DNA of 32,081 nucleotides from a virus (IMGVR_UViG_3300017917_004794:1-32081), one strand, 5' to 3'. Positions 20,949 to 29,830 are shown, counted from the first letter of the stretch. The notes: generated by a model from the sequence alone, not told the origin. Translations and numbers: made by a program.

Positions 20949-22883
20949 ATGGGTTCTTTTCTTGTTAAATTATTAACCAATCCTGGGGATTTTAAATTTT
21001 ACTCAGGAAACTCTCAAGGACAAGTAGGAAGTGTTTCTACTGTTGATTCTTTTGGGCAGAAAAGTATTTCATTTGGTAATGATAGACCTGGCGGAGGATC
21101 AAGCAAACAGCCATATATTAAAAAGGGTTTAATTAACGATACATTAAATCCATCTTTATATAATGATTTTGTTCTTAGGGGGGGAATTCAAGCACCATTA
21201 AGTACATTAGAAGATGTAGCCCGTTTAACCAAATATTTTACAGATATAAACAACCCAAGCGGTATTTTATTCGTTGCAAAACAAAATCTTTTATCACGTA
21301 CTGGCACAAAAACTGAAGCATCTAAAGGTATTGGTTATGCTAATGGTACTTTAAATGAAGGTGCTTATACACCATTATCTACATTAGCTGAAGCTGGGGT
21401 AGTATTTACTGGAACCCATTTAAATAAACAAGGTATTGACCCTACAGGTTTAATACCTGGATTAGGAATTATAACATATCAAGATGCTATAAATCAAAAT
21501 CAATTTAATCGCACTCCTACTCTACAGCTAGAAAACAATAGACTTATTAGCTTAACTACTGCTATATTAGATAATAAAGGTGTAGGACTTAGTTATGTTA
21601 GAGGTTATAGTTTAAATGCCCCTGGAAATGATGTATTGTTGTCATATGAAGGTGGAGCAGGTTCAAATTTAGGATTCGGTACAACTAATATAAAGTTTGC
21701 TACAAGTAATAATGGTAATGTTTTAAAATCTATATTAAACCCATCTTCAAATGTTAATTTATCTAATATAGATAAAACCCAAACATCTTTATTTAGTACT
21801 TGGAATTCTTCTCAATTTGCTGAAGAGTCATTAAATTTAGATTCTTTAACCAAAGAAGATTTCCGTCTTAAACTTAACCCCGAAGCTCAAGGCCCACAAA
21901 ATACATTTTTAACAGCTGATATCGGTTATACTAATGATTTTGAAAAAAGATTTAATCTTTCTGGAGAAAAAGGATATTCTCCTGGAAGTAAACTTAGAAA
22001 TAGATCAAATCCAAATTTAGGAAGTTTAGTTCCTGATTCCCCGGTTTCATCCCCATTGGATTCAATTAATGCTTATCCAATTTATAAATCTGAAGTTACA
22101 AATGGTAAAAATGGTGGTTCGGTTTATAAAACTGATCCTACTTTAAATGATATAATTGAATTCTCAATCGCTATATTAAATAATGATGATCAAAATCCAT
22201 CTAAAAGAGATGAGCAAGGCAATGTTATAGGAGTAACCTCAGCTTTATCATATAAAAAATATATGCACTTTAGAGCATTTATTGATAATATTTCAGATTC
22301 ATATGATGCTGATTGGAATGCTATAAGCTATATGGGTAGAGGTGAAAAATTCTACAAATATGGTGGATTCGAAAGAAAAATGTCACTTGGATTTACAGTT
22401 GTAGCTCAATCAAAAGATGAGTTAAGAATAATGTACGATAAATTAAATTTCCTTGCTTCCTCACTTGCCCCTGAATATCTTGATAGTTTAACATCAGGAT
22501 ATATGTGTGGGAATATAGCTTACATCACTTTAGGAGATTACATTAATGACCAGCCAGGTATTATTACATCATTAACATATGATATTTCTGAAGATTCCCC
22601 TTGGGAAATTTCTAGAGAAAACGGTATGGGACAATTACCTCACATGATTAAAGTAAGTCTTAATTTTACTCCAATTCATAAATTTAGACCTACTAAACAA
22701 ACTTGGACAAATGATTTTGATAAAGAAGGTAAAGGAATCGCAACTAGTGCTGTTCTAGCCAACCCAGGAAATCAACGTTATATTGACCCATCAAATCCAT
22801 TCTCTGCTTCTCCATTGCCACCAAAACCAACATCTAATATTCCAATTAGTACTAATCAACAACAAAATCTAGTTCAACAATAA
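20949..22883 (+). CDS. Probable baseplate tube-initiator / structural protein (gp48- or gp54-like role)
   Basis: A 644-residue protein. The N-terminal half is Asn/Gly/Ser-rich with segments such as SGILFVAKQNLLSRTG (about residues 109-124), seen in large phage baseplate proteins. The C-terminal domain (about 395-610) reads LSYKKYMHFRAFIDNISDSY, DADWNAISYMGRGEKFYKYG, FERKMSLGFTVVAQSKDELR, then IAYITLGDYINDQPGIITSL. This tube-like fold pattern (GRxExxxxYxGxxRxxSxxFxxxA, then TxGDYxxxxPGxIxSL) is shared by tail-tube-related baseplate proteins that nucleate the tube. The tail reads PHMIKVSLNFTPIHKFRP. The next gene is LysM/gp53-like. The structural role is fairly sure; the exact equivalence to gp48 or gp54 is not. 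Confidence 0.6.
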   Translation: MGSFLVKLLTNPGDFKFYSGNSQGQVGSVSTVDSFGQKSISFGNDRPGGGSSKQPYIKKGLINDTLNPSLYNDFVLRGGIQAPLSTLEDVARLTKYFTDINNPSGILFVAKQNLLSRTGTKTEASKGIGYANGTLNEGAYTPLSTLAEAGVVFTGTHLNKQGIDPTGLIPGLGIITYQDAINQNQFNRTPTLQLENNRLISLTTAILDNKGVGLSYVRGYSLNAPGNDVLLSYEGGAGSNLGFGTTNIKFATSNNGNVLKSILNPSSNVNLSNIDKTQTSLFSTWNSSQFAEESLNLDSLTKEDFRLKLNPEAQGPQNTFLTADIGYTNDFEKRFNLSGEKGYSPGSKLRNRSNPNLGSLVPDSPVSSPLDSINAYPIYKSEVTNGKNGGSVYKTDPTLNDIIEFSIAILNNDDQNPSKRDEQGNVIGVTSALSYKKYMHFRAFIDNISDSYDADWNAISYMGRGEKFYKYGGFERKMSLGFTVVAQSKDELRIMYDKLNFLASSLAPEYLDSLTSGYMCGNIAYITLGDYINDQPGIITSLTYDISEDSPWEISRENGMGQLPHMIKVSLNFTPIHKFRPTKQTWTNDFDKEGKGIATSAVLANPGNQRYIDPSNPFSASPLPPKPTSNIPISTNQQQNLVQQ

Positions 22884-22889
22884 ATAACA

Positions 22890-23219
22890 ATGTCAAGGTA
22901 TAATCAAATTCCTATAGTAAAACCTACAACTGTAATTTCACAACAGGATCAAAAAAGAAGATACATAAATGTTAAGTATCCTACAATTACTCTTGATCCT
23001 CAAGATATTTATGTGTATACTACTCAAGGTGATAGGTATGATGTTTTGGCTTTAACATTTTATAAAGACCCTGATCTGTGGTGGATTATTAATCGAGCAA
23101 ATCCAAATCAAGATTCTGCATCTTTATATCCTGCTGTTGGATCTCAAATTAGAATACCTTCACCATTTAGATTATCATCTATATTATCCCAATATGATAT
23201 TTTAAATCAAACAATATAA
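22890..23219 (+). CDS. 53: Baseplate wedge-like protein with LysM-type domain (gp53-like)
   Basis: A 109-residue protein. Residues about 45-95 read DRYDVLALTFYKDPDLWWII, NRANPNQDSASLYPAVGSQI, RIP. This is the baseplate LysM-like pattern (a D.L...fY.d..LWW.I..aN, then L..G..l.iP) found in gp53 of T4 and tail protein X of P2-type phages. Here the LysM fold binds baseplate partners or the tube rather than free peptidoglycan. T4 gp53 has 196 residues, so this is a short version containing essentially only the domain. It lies 6 bases after the tube-initiator-like gene and 9 before a hub-like gene, in a baseplate operon. Confidence 0.75.
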   Translation: MSRYNQIPIVKPTTVISQQDQKRRYINVKYPTITLDPQDIYVYTTQGDRYDVLALTFYKDPDLWWIINRANPNQDSASLYPAVGSQIRIPSPFRLSSILSQYDILNQTI

Positions 23220-23228
23220 AATTAAGTT

Positions 23229-24452
23229 ATGGCTATAATAGGAGAAGAATTACCAGAATATGTAATTAACCAGATTAATCTTCGCCAAGAACTTCATGGA
23301 AGTGGAGTTAATACTGAACTTAGGACAGCTAACCAATTAAATGTATTAAATTCAAATACATCTTGGATAAAATTAGCATCTGGAGTTTCTATTACTAATG
23401 CCTCACGATTAGTTGATATTGGTTTTAGCCAAATTGATGTTGAAAATAATATAGGATTAGGCTTAGCTAAAAATAATATTTTATTTGGGGGTACTGCTAA
23501 ATTATCTTCTACTACTGTTTTTAATGAAGAAACAGAAAAATATAAAACATATAATAAACTCCAACAACGTAGTGGTTTTTTACCCCGTAATGCTGATAGT
23601 TCATATACTTATGGTTCATACGGTTTTTCTCCTATGCCTGGTATTGAAAACGCAGAAATCAAAACATTAAATAGGGGTTCAATTAAAAAGGCAACAGTGA
23701 AACTCAAAGCAAATAATAGAGAACAATTTGCTATTCTTGATTTATTATATATGCGTTTAGGGTATACTGTATTACTTGAATGGGGAAATAGTTTATACAT
23801 AAATAATAAACGTAAAGCTAAAACTGTTCTTCGTAATACATTAATTGAAGAATTTTTCTTTGAAACTGAATCAAATGGTAACTACTTTGATATTTTAGAC
23901 AAAATAGAAGACAAAAGAGACGAGTATTCGGCAAATTATGATGGAATAGTAGGAAAAGTATCTAATTTTAATTGGTCATTTAATGTTGATGGTTCATATG
24001 ATATTGAATTAACTATTATTAGTTTAGGAGATGTGATTGAATCCCTTAAAGTAAATTTATCTGTTGATAAAGGTACTTTAGAATTCCTCCAAGAGAAAGG
24101 CCAACTCAAAACCCCAGTATCTGATGAATCTCCATCTGAACCCGATGTATTAGAAGAAAATAAATCAGCAAATACTATTTCTTCTATGCTCTATATTTGG
24201 AAATATCTTAATAATAAACCAGAACCTAGAGGAAATAAAATTTATATTTATCCTGCAGATGGTAAAGAATTTGGTTTAGCTAGTTTCCTTATTCCTACTC
24301 AAGAAGGAACAACTTCTTCTTCTGAAATTTCAGAAGATATAATTAAATTTGAATTTGTGGCTACATATAATTCTCAACAAGAAATTAAAGAAGCAAAAGA
24401 AGAAAATGAAGAAATAGATAAAAGGTCTTATAAAGCTAAAATAACAAAATAA
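23229..24452 (+). CDS. Probable baseplate hub-like structural protein
   Basis: A 407-residue protein. The core (about residues 130-280) includes YGFSPMPGIENAEIKTLNRG, SIKKATVKLKANNREQFAIL, DLLYMRLGYTVLLEWGNSLY and later VSNFNWSFNVDGSYDIELTI. A PMPGI-x-NRGSI-xx-A-xVKxKAxxxxQF pattern followed by LGYTVLLEWG resembles proteins encoded beside hub genes in T4-like phages of Bacteroidetes and marine bacteria. I cannot name a T4 equivalent with certainty; gp27 is the nearest in position. The C-terminus is highly charged (about 390-407). Its neighbours (gp53-like, hub-hydrolase) put it in the central baseplate. A shadow frame in another register from 23485 is not believed. Confidence 0.55.
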   Translation: MAIIGEELPEYVINQINLRQELHGSGVNTELRTANQLNVLNSNTSWIKLASGVSITNASRLVDIGFSQIDVENNIGLGLAKNNILFGGTAKLSSTTVFNEETEKYKTYNKLQQRSGFLPRNADSSYTYGSYGFSPMPGIENAEIKTLNRGSIKKATVKLKANNREQFAILDLLYMRLGYTVLLEWGNSLYINNKRKAKTVLRNTLIEEFFFETESNGNYFDILDKIEDKRDEYSANYDGIVGKVSNFNWSFNVDGSYDIELTIISLGDVIESLKVNLSVDKGTLEFLQEKGQLKTPVSDESPSEPDVLEENKSANTISSMLYIWKYLNNKPEPRGNKIYIYPADGKEFGLASFLIPTQEGTTSSSEISEDIIKFEFVATYNSQQEIKEAKEENEEIDKRSYKAKITK

Positions 24453-24462
24453 TATTTAAGTT

Positions 24463-26577
24463 ATGGCAAAAAAAATATCTTCCCCAATAACCGTTACTGC
24501 AGATCAATTTGCTGATGAGAATTACATGCAGGATTTAGAAGATAAATTTAGAGAAAGTATAAAAACTGAAGGGGGTAAAAATATTAGGATTACTACTAAA
24601 ATATTAGGTAAAACAACAATTGATATAAAAAACCCGATAGAATCAGCTGGAAGAAAAGATGCGTTTCGTTTATCATCAACCCCAAAACAATATTATCTTA
24701 GATTTGGGTATTTACTTGAATATATTAATGAAAATGTTACTCCTAGAGTAAAAGTTGGAGATGATCATAACAGTAATCCTCAAATGTTTAAAATTAATTT
24801 TGATCAATGGAAGAATTATATGTATTCACTTCCTAATCAAATATCATTAGATCCAAGAGTTTGTATTGTTAGAAATAGCAACTTTTATACAGGAAACCCT
24901 AAAAAAAACACCCAAATATTTCAGGAATTACTTATTTTTAGACAAGTGGATAATGGAAAAGCTAAACAAAATTCAAATTTAGCTTATTCAATGAATATCT
25001 ACTTAAACTTTGATTTTATCCTAGAATGTTTGAAACCAGATGATAGAGGAAATGTTAGTATATTTGAATTTTTATCTTCTATATGTACAGGTTTAAACAA
25101 AGCTTTAGGAGGAATTAATAACCTAGAACCAGTGATTGATGAAGACACAAATATTCTTTCTATTCTAGATACTACTCCAATCCCTGGTGTAACTTCTAGA
25201 AATAATAGTAATTATGTTCTTCAAATATACGGATATGACAAAATAGGAAATAATTACATTTCTAATTTTGTAAGAAACGTTGATTTAAAAACAGCCATTA
25301 CACCTGAATTTGCAACTATGATTACTGTTGGGGCAACCGCTGGTGGTTATGTTAAAGGAACTGAAGCAACCGCATTTTCTAAATGGAATAATGGGTTAAG
25401 AGATAGATTTAAAGAAGATCTTACCCCTGGAAATATTAATTCATTACAAAGTGCTGGTAGTGATAATGAAGCTGAAGTTAATTATGCTGAGGAATTTGCT
25501 AGTTCTAATGCTTACATTACCCGTTATGGGTTAACCGGACTTTCAAATACTTTTAAACTTAATCTTGATGCAATAGAACGTAATTTATCTGTTGTAACGG
25601 AATATTACAAATATATTTTAAATAAAGAATCTAAAGACCAACCAACAGCAGGGGGTACTATAGGATTCATTCCATTTAAATTAAGCCTAACATTAGACGG
25701 CATATCAGGTATTAAAATATATAATAAACTTAGTATTAATACTGAATTTTTACCAAAAGTATATGGTAGAACAGCTGATTTAATTGTAACTGGAGTATCC
25801 CATACATTATCAAATAATGATTGGACAACTCAAATTGAGACTACATTAATCCCTAAAACAGGTAAACAATCTACAGCAGTTATTCTCCCACAAGTTATCG
25901 AGAAATCAATAACTAATGCTTCTAAGTCCCCAAAACCTGACAGATGGCCTTATTATTCTGATTCAGATGCAGTCCCATTAGATATTGAAGCACCATCAAA
26001 AGGAACTCCTCCAAACTATAATGCTTCTGTTTCTTTTTCATCCGAAATCAAAACAGAATACTACCCTATATTAAAAACGTTAACTGGAAAAACTAAAGGA
26101 CTTAAATTATTAGCATTAGTTATGTCCCAAAAAGAAGGTTTCTATAAAGGTTCCCGTAGCTACCGTGCTAACAATCCAGGAAATATAGGCAATACTGATT
26201 CTGGAGGAAATGTAAAATTCGATAACCTTAAAACTGGTATTTTAAAACAATTAAATTATCTTTCTGGGGTTGCTAAAGGAACTAATGGAAACTATCCTTT
26301 AAACTCTTTTAAAGACATTAAACCATACTACTCCCCAGAAATTGATGCTAATAAATCTACATACAACCTTACCCCATACCTCCCAGGATATAAATTTAAA
26401 TATACAGGAACACTAGAACAATTTGTTAAAATTTATTCTACTGGAGCCCGAGGAGGGAATTCCTATTTATCTATAATAATTTCCTTTTTTAGAAAAAATG
26501 GATTTAATAATGTAACAGAAAAAACCAAACTTTCAGACCTAATCAAATTAAATAATTCAGATCCTATTATCTTATAA
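24463..26577 (+). CDS. Baseplate hub protein fused to a peptidoglycan-hydrolase-like domain
   Basis: A 704-residue protein. The N-terminal part (about 1-490) is a structural hub-like region, ending TADLIVTGVSHTLSNNDWTT, QIETTLIPK, the kind of segment with which many baseplate hub proteins end their second beta domain. A linker (about 490-530) follows. The C-terminal domain (about 535-695) has ALVMSQKEGFYKGSRSYRAN, then NPGNIGNTDSGG and an NLKTGILKQLNYL helix. A Glu (E558) shortly before a RSYRxNNPGNI motif (NNPGN at 570-574) is the pattern of virion-associated lysozyme/transglycosylase-like domains. The layout is functionally like T4 gp5 plus gp27: a local cell-wall hole is cut as the tube penetrates. 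The catalytic assignment of E558 is by analogy. Confidence 0.72.
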   Translation: MAKKISSPITVTADQFADENYMQDLEDKFRESIKTEGGKNIRITTKILGKTTIDIKNPIESAGRKDAFRLSSTPKQYYLRFGYLLEYINENVTPRVKVGDDHNSNPQMFKINFDQWKNYMYSLPNQISLDPRVCIVRNSNFYTGNPKKNTQIFQELLIFRQVDNGKAKQNSNLAYSMNIYLNFDFILECLKPDDRGNVSIFEFLSSICTGLNKALGGINNLEPVIDEDTNILSILDTTPIPGVTSRNNSNYVLQIYGYDKIGNNYISNFVRNVDLKTAITPEFATMITVGATAGGYVKGTEATAFSKWNNGLRDRFKEDLTPGNINSLQSAGSDNEAEVNYAEEFASSNAYITRYGLTGLSNTFKLNLDAIERNLSVVTEYYKYILNKESKDQPTAGGTIGFIPFKLSLTLDGISGIKIYNKLSINTEFLPKVYGRTADLIVTGVSHTLSNNDWTTQIETTLIPKTGKQSTAVILPQVIEKSITNASKSPKPDRWPYYSDSDAVPLDIEAPSKGTPPNYNASVSFSSEIKTEYYPILKTLTGKTKGLKLLALVMSQKEGFYKGSRSYRANNPGNIGNTDSGGNVKFDNLKTGILKQLNYLSGVAKGTNGNYPLNSFKDIKPYYSPEIDANKSTYNLTPYLPGYKFKYTGTLEQFVKIYSTGARGGNSYLSIIISFFRKNGFNNVTEKTKLSDLIKLNNSDPIIL

Positions 26578-26578
26578 A

Positions 26579-27193
26579 ATGTATTATCCAAAATCCCAAA
26601 TAAAAACAAATTTATTCACTAATGGAAAAGAATATAATGTTGCTTCTACAGAAGAAAATTATAAGGGATACTATTATGAAACTTCTAATGGGGATAAATA
26701 TACGGGAAAAACCCCTCAAGACGGACCAAATCTCCTACTTTCTCCAGTATTAGTTCCTTTTAATCCTTCAGAACCTCCTCACCAATCAGATATAGCTTTT
26801 GAAGATGGTCCTATTTTATTATCAACCCTTGACCCCCAATATATACCTGCACCCCAATTTACAGTTAGATCAATACCAGTTTTTAATTTAACATTACCAA
26901 CAGACCAAGACAAAGTAAACGGACAATTCAACAGATATTTTTGTAAAAGAAATAATGAAATAAAATATCTTGAGATAGATAAAAATACATATCAACAACT
27001 CCAAAATAAAGATCCAAAAATAGCATGGGATTTATACACACCTGTTATTATACTTTGGGTTATTCAAGGAAATCAAACCCAAGTTTTTAATTCAAATAAA
27101 TCAACAGTACAAGCTATTGAACAAAATGCTAAATGGCATGGATTTACTCAATACTTTCAAGACAAATTCTTAAAATATTACTTGGGATCCTAA
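26579..27193 (+). CDS. Conserved phage protein of the baseplate operon, unknown function
   Basis: A 204-residue protein starting MYYPKSQIKTNLFTNGKEYN, then ENYKGYYYETSNGDKYTGKT. I recall similar YPKSQI...NLYTNG...Y.GYYY...G..YTGK starts among uncharacterised proteins of environmental T4-like phages, without an assigned function. The centre is proline-rich (PFNPSEPPHQ, PQYIPAPQF) and the C-terminal third (about 115-204) seems globular, with YFCKRNNEIKYLEIDKNTYQ and a WVIQGNQTQVFNSNK segment. It starts one base after the hub-hydrolase stop, so it is translationally linked, and is the last gene before the replication block. Confidence 0.7.
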   Translation: MYYPKSQIKTNLFTNGKEYNVASTEENYKGYYYETSNGDKYTGKTPQDGPNLLLSPVLVPFNPSEPPHQSDIAFEDGPILLSTLDPQYIPAPQFTVRSIPVFNLTLPTDQDKVNGQFNRYFCKRNNEIKYLEIDKNTYQQLQNKDPKIAWDLYTPVIILWVIQGNQTQVFNSNKSTVQAIEQNAKWHGFTQYFQDKFLKYYLGS

Positions 27194-27212
27194 AAGATAA
27201 TTAGTATCTTTA
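27182..27212 (+). promoter_or_regulatory. Bacteroidetes-type promoter before the polymerase gene (TTG-N20-TATCTTTA)
   Basis: TTG at 27182-27184, a 20-base spacer and TATCTTTA at 27205-27212 fit the Bacteroidetes housekeeping promoter (-33 TTG, -7 TAnnTTTG) except for the last base. A 7-bp palindrome (AAAGATA 27193-27199, TATCTTT 27205-27211) overlaps the -7 element and could be an operator. The start codon at 27217 would be near the +1 position. Confidence 0.5.
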
Positions 27213-27216
27213 TAGC

Positions 27217-28464
27217 ATGTATTGGCTGATAGAAGATCCTAAACATATTGAATTACTTTCAAGTTTAAAACACGAAATGGTTTATGTTGAAGTAATCCCC
27301 ACTTCCCACAACTTACACCCAGTTGAAAACGATGTATGTGCTGTTTACCTTAGACCAAAAAGGGATACAAAAGGATACATTATTCCAATTAATCATAGTG
27401 AAACAATAAACTCTACAATAGAGCAAGTACAAGAGGTATTAAACAGTATAGAAAGAATTTATGTAAGGGATAGAAAAGATTTTTTACATTATTTTCCTAT
27501 TAAGCACTGTTACCAACCCTCACCCTCCCCACATACGTATATACCGCAATTAACAACAGCCCACACACAATTATACAGTAGGTACCCACAAGTACCTAAC
27601 TTAAACACTATTGTACCGATTGTTAAACATTATGAGGTATGTGAGCAAAACTTTGCAAATTTTAAAGATAATCCAAATCCGTTTTATAACAAAGCAGCAC
27701 TTGTGTTTAATCAACTAGAACGAGCGGGTATAAAAGTGGATCCATTGTTATTCGAGGAGTACTTTGACCAACAAGTAGACGAGTTTGTATACACGCAATA
27801 TAATTTAAACACATTAACAACAAGGCCATCAAATACCTTTAATAATATTAATTTTTCGGCACTAAATAAAGAAAATGGAGAAAGGAAATGTTTTATACCG
27901 CGCAATGATAAGTTTATCGAGATGGATATTTCTGCTTATCACCCTACCCTTCTTGCTATGTTACTTGACTACACTTTTGATAGTAGTGACATTCATGGTA
28001 GTTTTGCTAAGATGTATAATGTTGATTACGCCAAAGCAAAAGAGATCACGTTTAAGCAAATCTATGGCGGAGTTTGGAAAGAGTATAAAGAGTTGGAGTT
28101 TTTCAAACGAGTAATAGCATATACAGATAAGTTGTGGGATGAATTCCAATATAGTGGAAAAGTAATTTGCCCACTTTCAGGACATGAATTTGTAAGAGCA
28201 GAACTGGAAAATATGAATCCACAAAAGCTTTTAAATTACGTGTTACAAAATTTGGAAACCGCAAATAACGTTAATATATTATATGAAATATTTAAGATAT
28301 TACGCGGGAAAAATACTAAATTAGTATTATATGTGTATGATTCATTTTTATTTGACTATGATAAGGATGAACCTGACGTGATACTTGAAATATTAGGAAT
28401 ATTTAACAAATATAAGTTACAAGTTAAAACAAAAGATGGTAAAAATTACCATGAAATTAAATAA
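27217..28464 (+). CDS. Compact family A DNA polymerase
   Basis: A 415-residue replicative-type polymerase. Residues 197-230 match the T-x-GRLSSxxPNLQNIP region (LNTLTTRPSNTFNNINFSAL). Motif A is FIEMDISAYHPTLLAML (D237). Motif B is KAKEITFKQIYGG, where K275, F279 and Y283 align by spacing with K758, F762 and Y766 of E. coli Pol I. LNYVLQNLETANNV (339-352) matches the Q849 helix. Motif C is LVLYVYDSFLFD (D375). The usual HDE is YDS, so the glutamate after the catalytic Asp is absent. The N-terminal 100 residues resemble a proofreading exonuclease outline (VYVEV..., GYIIPINHSE), but the DxE metal ligands are missing, so proofreading is probably lost. T4 uses a family B enzyme (gp43) instead. 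It heads the replication block with its own host-type promoter. Confidence 0.85.
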   Translation: MYWLIEDPKHIELLSSLKHEMVYVEVIPTSHNLHPVENDVCAVYLRPKRDTKGYIIPINHSETINSTIEQVQEVLNSIERIYVRDRKDFLHYFPIKHCYQPSPSPHTYIPQLTTAHTQLYSRYPQVPNLNTIVPIVKHYEVCEQNFANFKDNPNPFYNKAALVFNQLERAGIKVDPLLFEEYFDQQVDEFVYTQYNLNTLTTRPSNTFNNINFSALNKENGERKCFIPRNDKFIEMDISAYHPTLLAMLLDYTFDSSDIHGSFAKMYNVDYAKAKEITFKQIYGGVWKEYKELEFFKRVIAYTDKLWDEFQYSGKVICPLSGHEFVRAELENMNPQKLLNYVLQNLETANNVNILYEIFKILRGKNTKLVLYVYDSFLFDYDKDEPDVILEILGIFNKYKLQVKTKDGKNYHEIK

Positions 28465-28469
28465 AAGTT

Positions 28470-28931
28470 ATGTATAGTACTTTGGACCACCCTCGTCGTA
28501 TGTATAATCAATTCGATTATGATTTTACATTTGATAATTTATTGATGAACAATAGACTGTTTTGTACTTTTACCGCGATTGGTGACCTAGAGGCGTTGAT
28601 TAATGAATTGTCAAGCCGTTATGTTATAATGTATGATAAAATGTTTGTGTTGCATGTTAAAAGTAACAATGAATATGTTGTAACATATAACGTTGACCAA
28701 GGTAATATTAACGACATCCCCGAAAACACAATTCTAGTACATAGAAAAAAAGAATCAAACACACTTTATACCATTAATGCTCTAAACGAGTTGATTAAAA
28801 AATTAAATGGTGGAGTAGTTGATACTAATTTTTCAGTAAACTGGCAACACTATAGAAATTGTATATTGTTAACTCAACACAATGAGATTAAACAATTGAA
28901 TACAAAGATTTTCAAGATAGTTGAACTATAG
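28470..28931 (+). CDS. Conserved protein of the replication block, unknown function
   Basis: A 153-residue protein with no recognised family. It contains LFCTFTAIGDLEALINELSS, RYVIMYDKMFVLHVKSNNEY and, after a short acidic stretch, ENTILVHRKKESNTLYTINA, LNELIKKLNGG, then a basic/hydrophobic C-terminus. The alpha/beta pattern and modest size would suit a small regulatory or RNA/DNA-binding factor. In T4 the translational repressor RegA (122 residues) follows the polymerase gene, but I see no convincing RegA signature here. The start has the AAGTTATG context and lies 5 bases after the polymerase stop, so the two are co-transcribed. Confidence 0.7.
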   Translation: MYSTLDHPRRMYNQFDYDFTFDNLLMNNRLFCTFTAIGDLEALINELSSRYVIMYDKMFVLHVKSNNEYVVTYNVDQGNINDIPENTILVHRKKESNTLYTINALNELIKKLNGGVVDTNFSVNWQHYRNCILLTQHNEIKQLNTKIFKIVEL

Positions 28932-28963
28932 TTTGGCTTGTCCAATAAAGGTTATTATATTTA
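28932..28963 (+). promoter_or_regulatory. Bacteroidetes-type promoter before the ssDNA-binding gene (TTTG-N20-TATATTTA)
   Basis: TTTG at 28932-28935, a 20-base spacer and TATATTTA at 28956-28963 match the host consensus -33 TTTG / -7 TAnnTTTG at all but the last base. The ATG at 28992 is 28 bases downstream. The sequence GTTATTATATTTAA recurs before the helicase gene at 31948-31960. Confidence 0.6.
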
Positions 28964-28991
28964 AGTTGTAAACAATAAAATAGTTATATTT

Positions 28992-29816
28992 ATGAATCTA
29001 GATGCAATCAAGAAGAAACTTGAGTCAATGCAAAAACAACCCTCATCAGGTGGTGGCTCAAACAACCAAACAAAGCGCTTTAAGCCCCAAGTTGGTAAAC
29101 AAACGGTTCGTGTTGTTCCTTTCAAATACAACAAAGAGTTTCCATTTACGGAAATGAAATTCTACTATGGTATTGGTAGTAAAAAAGTAATCGCTTCTCC
29201 ATTAAACTGGGGGGAGAAAGACCCAATTGCAGAATTTGCAAAACAACTTCGTGGTACAAACGACAAAGAAAACTGGCGTTTGGCTAAAAAATTAGATCCG
29301 AAAGTTCGTATCTTTGCTCCTGTAATCGTTCGTGGACAAGAATCTGAAGGTGTTCATTTATGGGAATTTGGTAAAGAAATTTACGAGGCGTTCTTGCAAA
29401 TGGCTGCTGATGAAGAAGTAGGAGATTTCACAGACATCATGACTGGTCGTGATATCAAATTGGTTACTGTAGGTCCTGAATCAACAGGTACTGTCTATAA
29501 CAAGACAACAATTCAACCTTCAATGAAAATGTCTCCATTGTCTGAAGACGATAAAGAATTAGAATTGTGGTTAGATGATCAAGTAAATCCAAAAGATATC
29601 TACAAACAACTCCCGTTTGATGAAATTAAAGCTGCACTCCAAGAATGGTTAAACCCTGAAGAACCAGCAGAGGAAGAATTCCCATCAGATGGTCTATTAA
29701 CAGTAGAAGAAAAACCACAATCAAATTATAGCCTTTCAACTAAACCGGCAGCTAAGAAATCTAAAGCAGATCAATTTGATGATTTGTTTGAAGAGGACGA
29801 TGATATGCCATTTTAA
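28992..29816 (+). CDS. 32: Single-stranded DNA-binding protein (gp32-like)
   Basis: A 274-residue protein laid out like T4 gp32. It has a basic N-terminus (LDAIKKKLESMQKQ, TKRFKPQVGKQTVRVVPFKY) for cooperative binding, then a core with FPFTEMKFYYGIG, DPIAEFAKQLRGTNDKENWR, KLDPKVRIFAPVIVRGQESE, GVHLWEFGKEIYE and DFTDIMTGRDIKLV. This order (dP..eF...l......w....kl.pk.r...pv.vRg.E..Gv..w.fgk...) is the gp32 core of T4-like phages. The last 15 residues (FDDLFEEDDDMPF) are the acidic tail that contacts replication partners. There is no cysteine in the protein, so the zinc site of T4 gp32 (301 residues) is absent. It precedes uvsX and has its own host-type promoter. Confidence 0.92.
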   Translation: MNLDAIKKKLESMQKQPSSGGGSNNQTKRFKPQVGKQTVRVVPFKYNKEFPFTEMKFYYGIGSKKVIASPLNWGEKDPIAEFAKQLRGTNDKENWRLAKKLDPKVRIFAPVIVRGQESEGVHLWEFGKEIYEAFLQMAADEEVGDFTDIMTGRDIKLVTVGPESTGTVYNKTTIQPSMKMSPLSEDDKELELWLDDQVNPKDIYKQLPFDEIKAALQEWLNPEEPAEEEFPSDGLLTVEEKPQSNYSLSTKPAAKKSKADQFDDLFEEDDDMPF

Positions 29817-29830
29817 TTTAAATTAAGGTT

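Noticed and set aside
28470-28931. RegA translational repressor
   Set aside because: Position after the polymerase and small size fit, but length and motifs do not match RegA convincingly; left as unknown.
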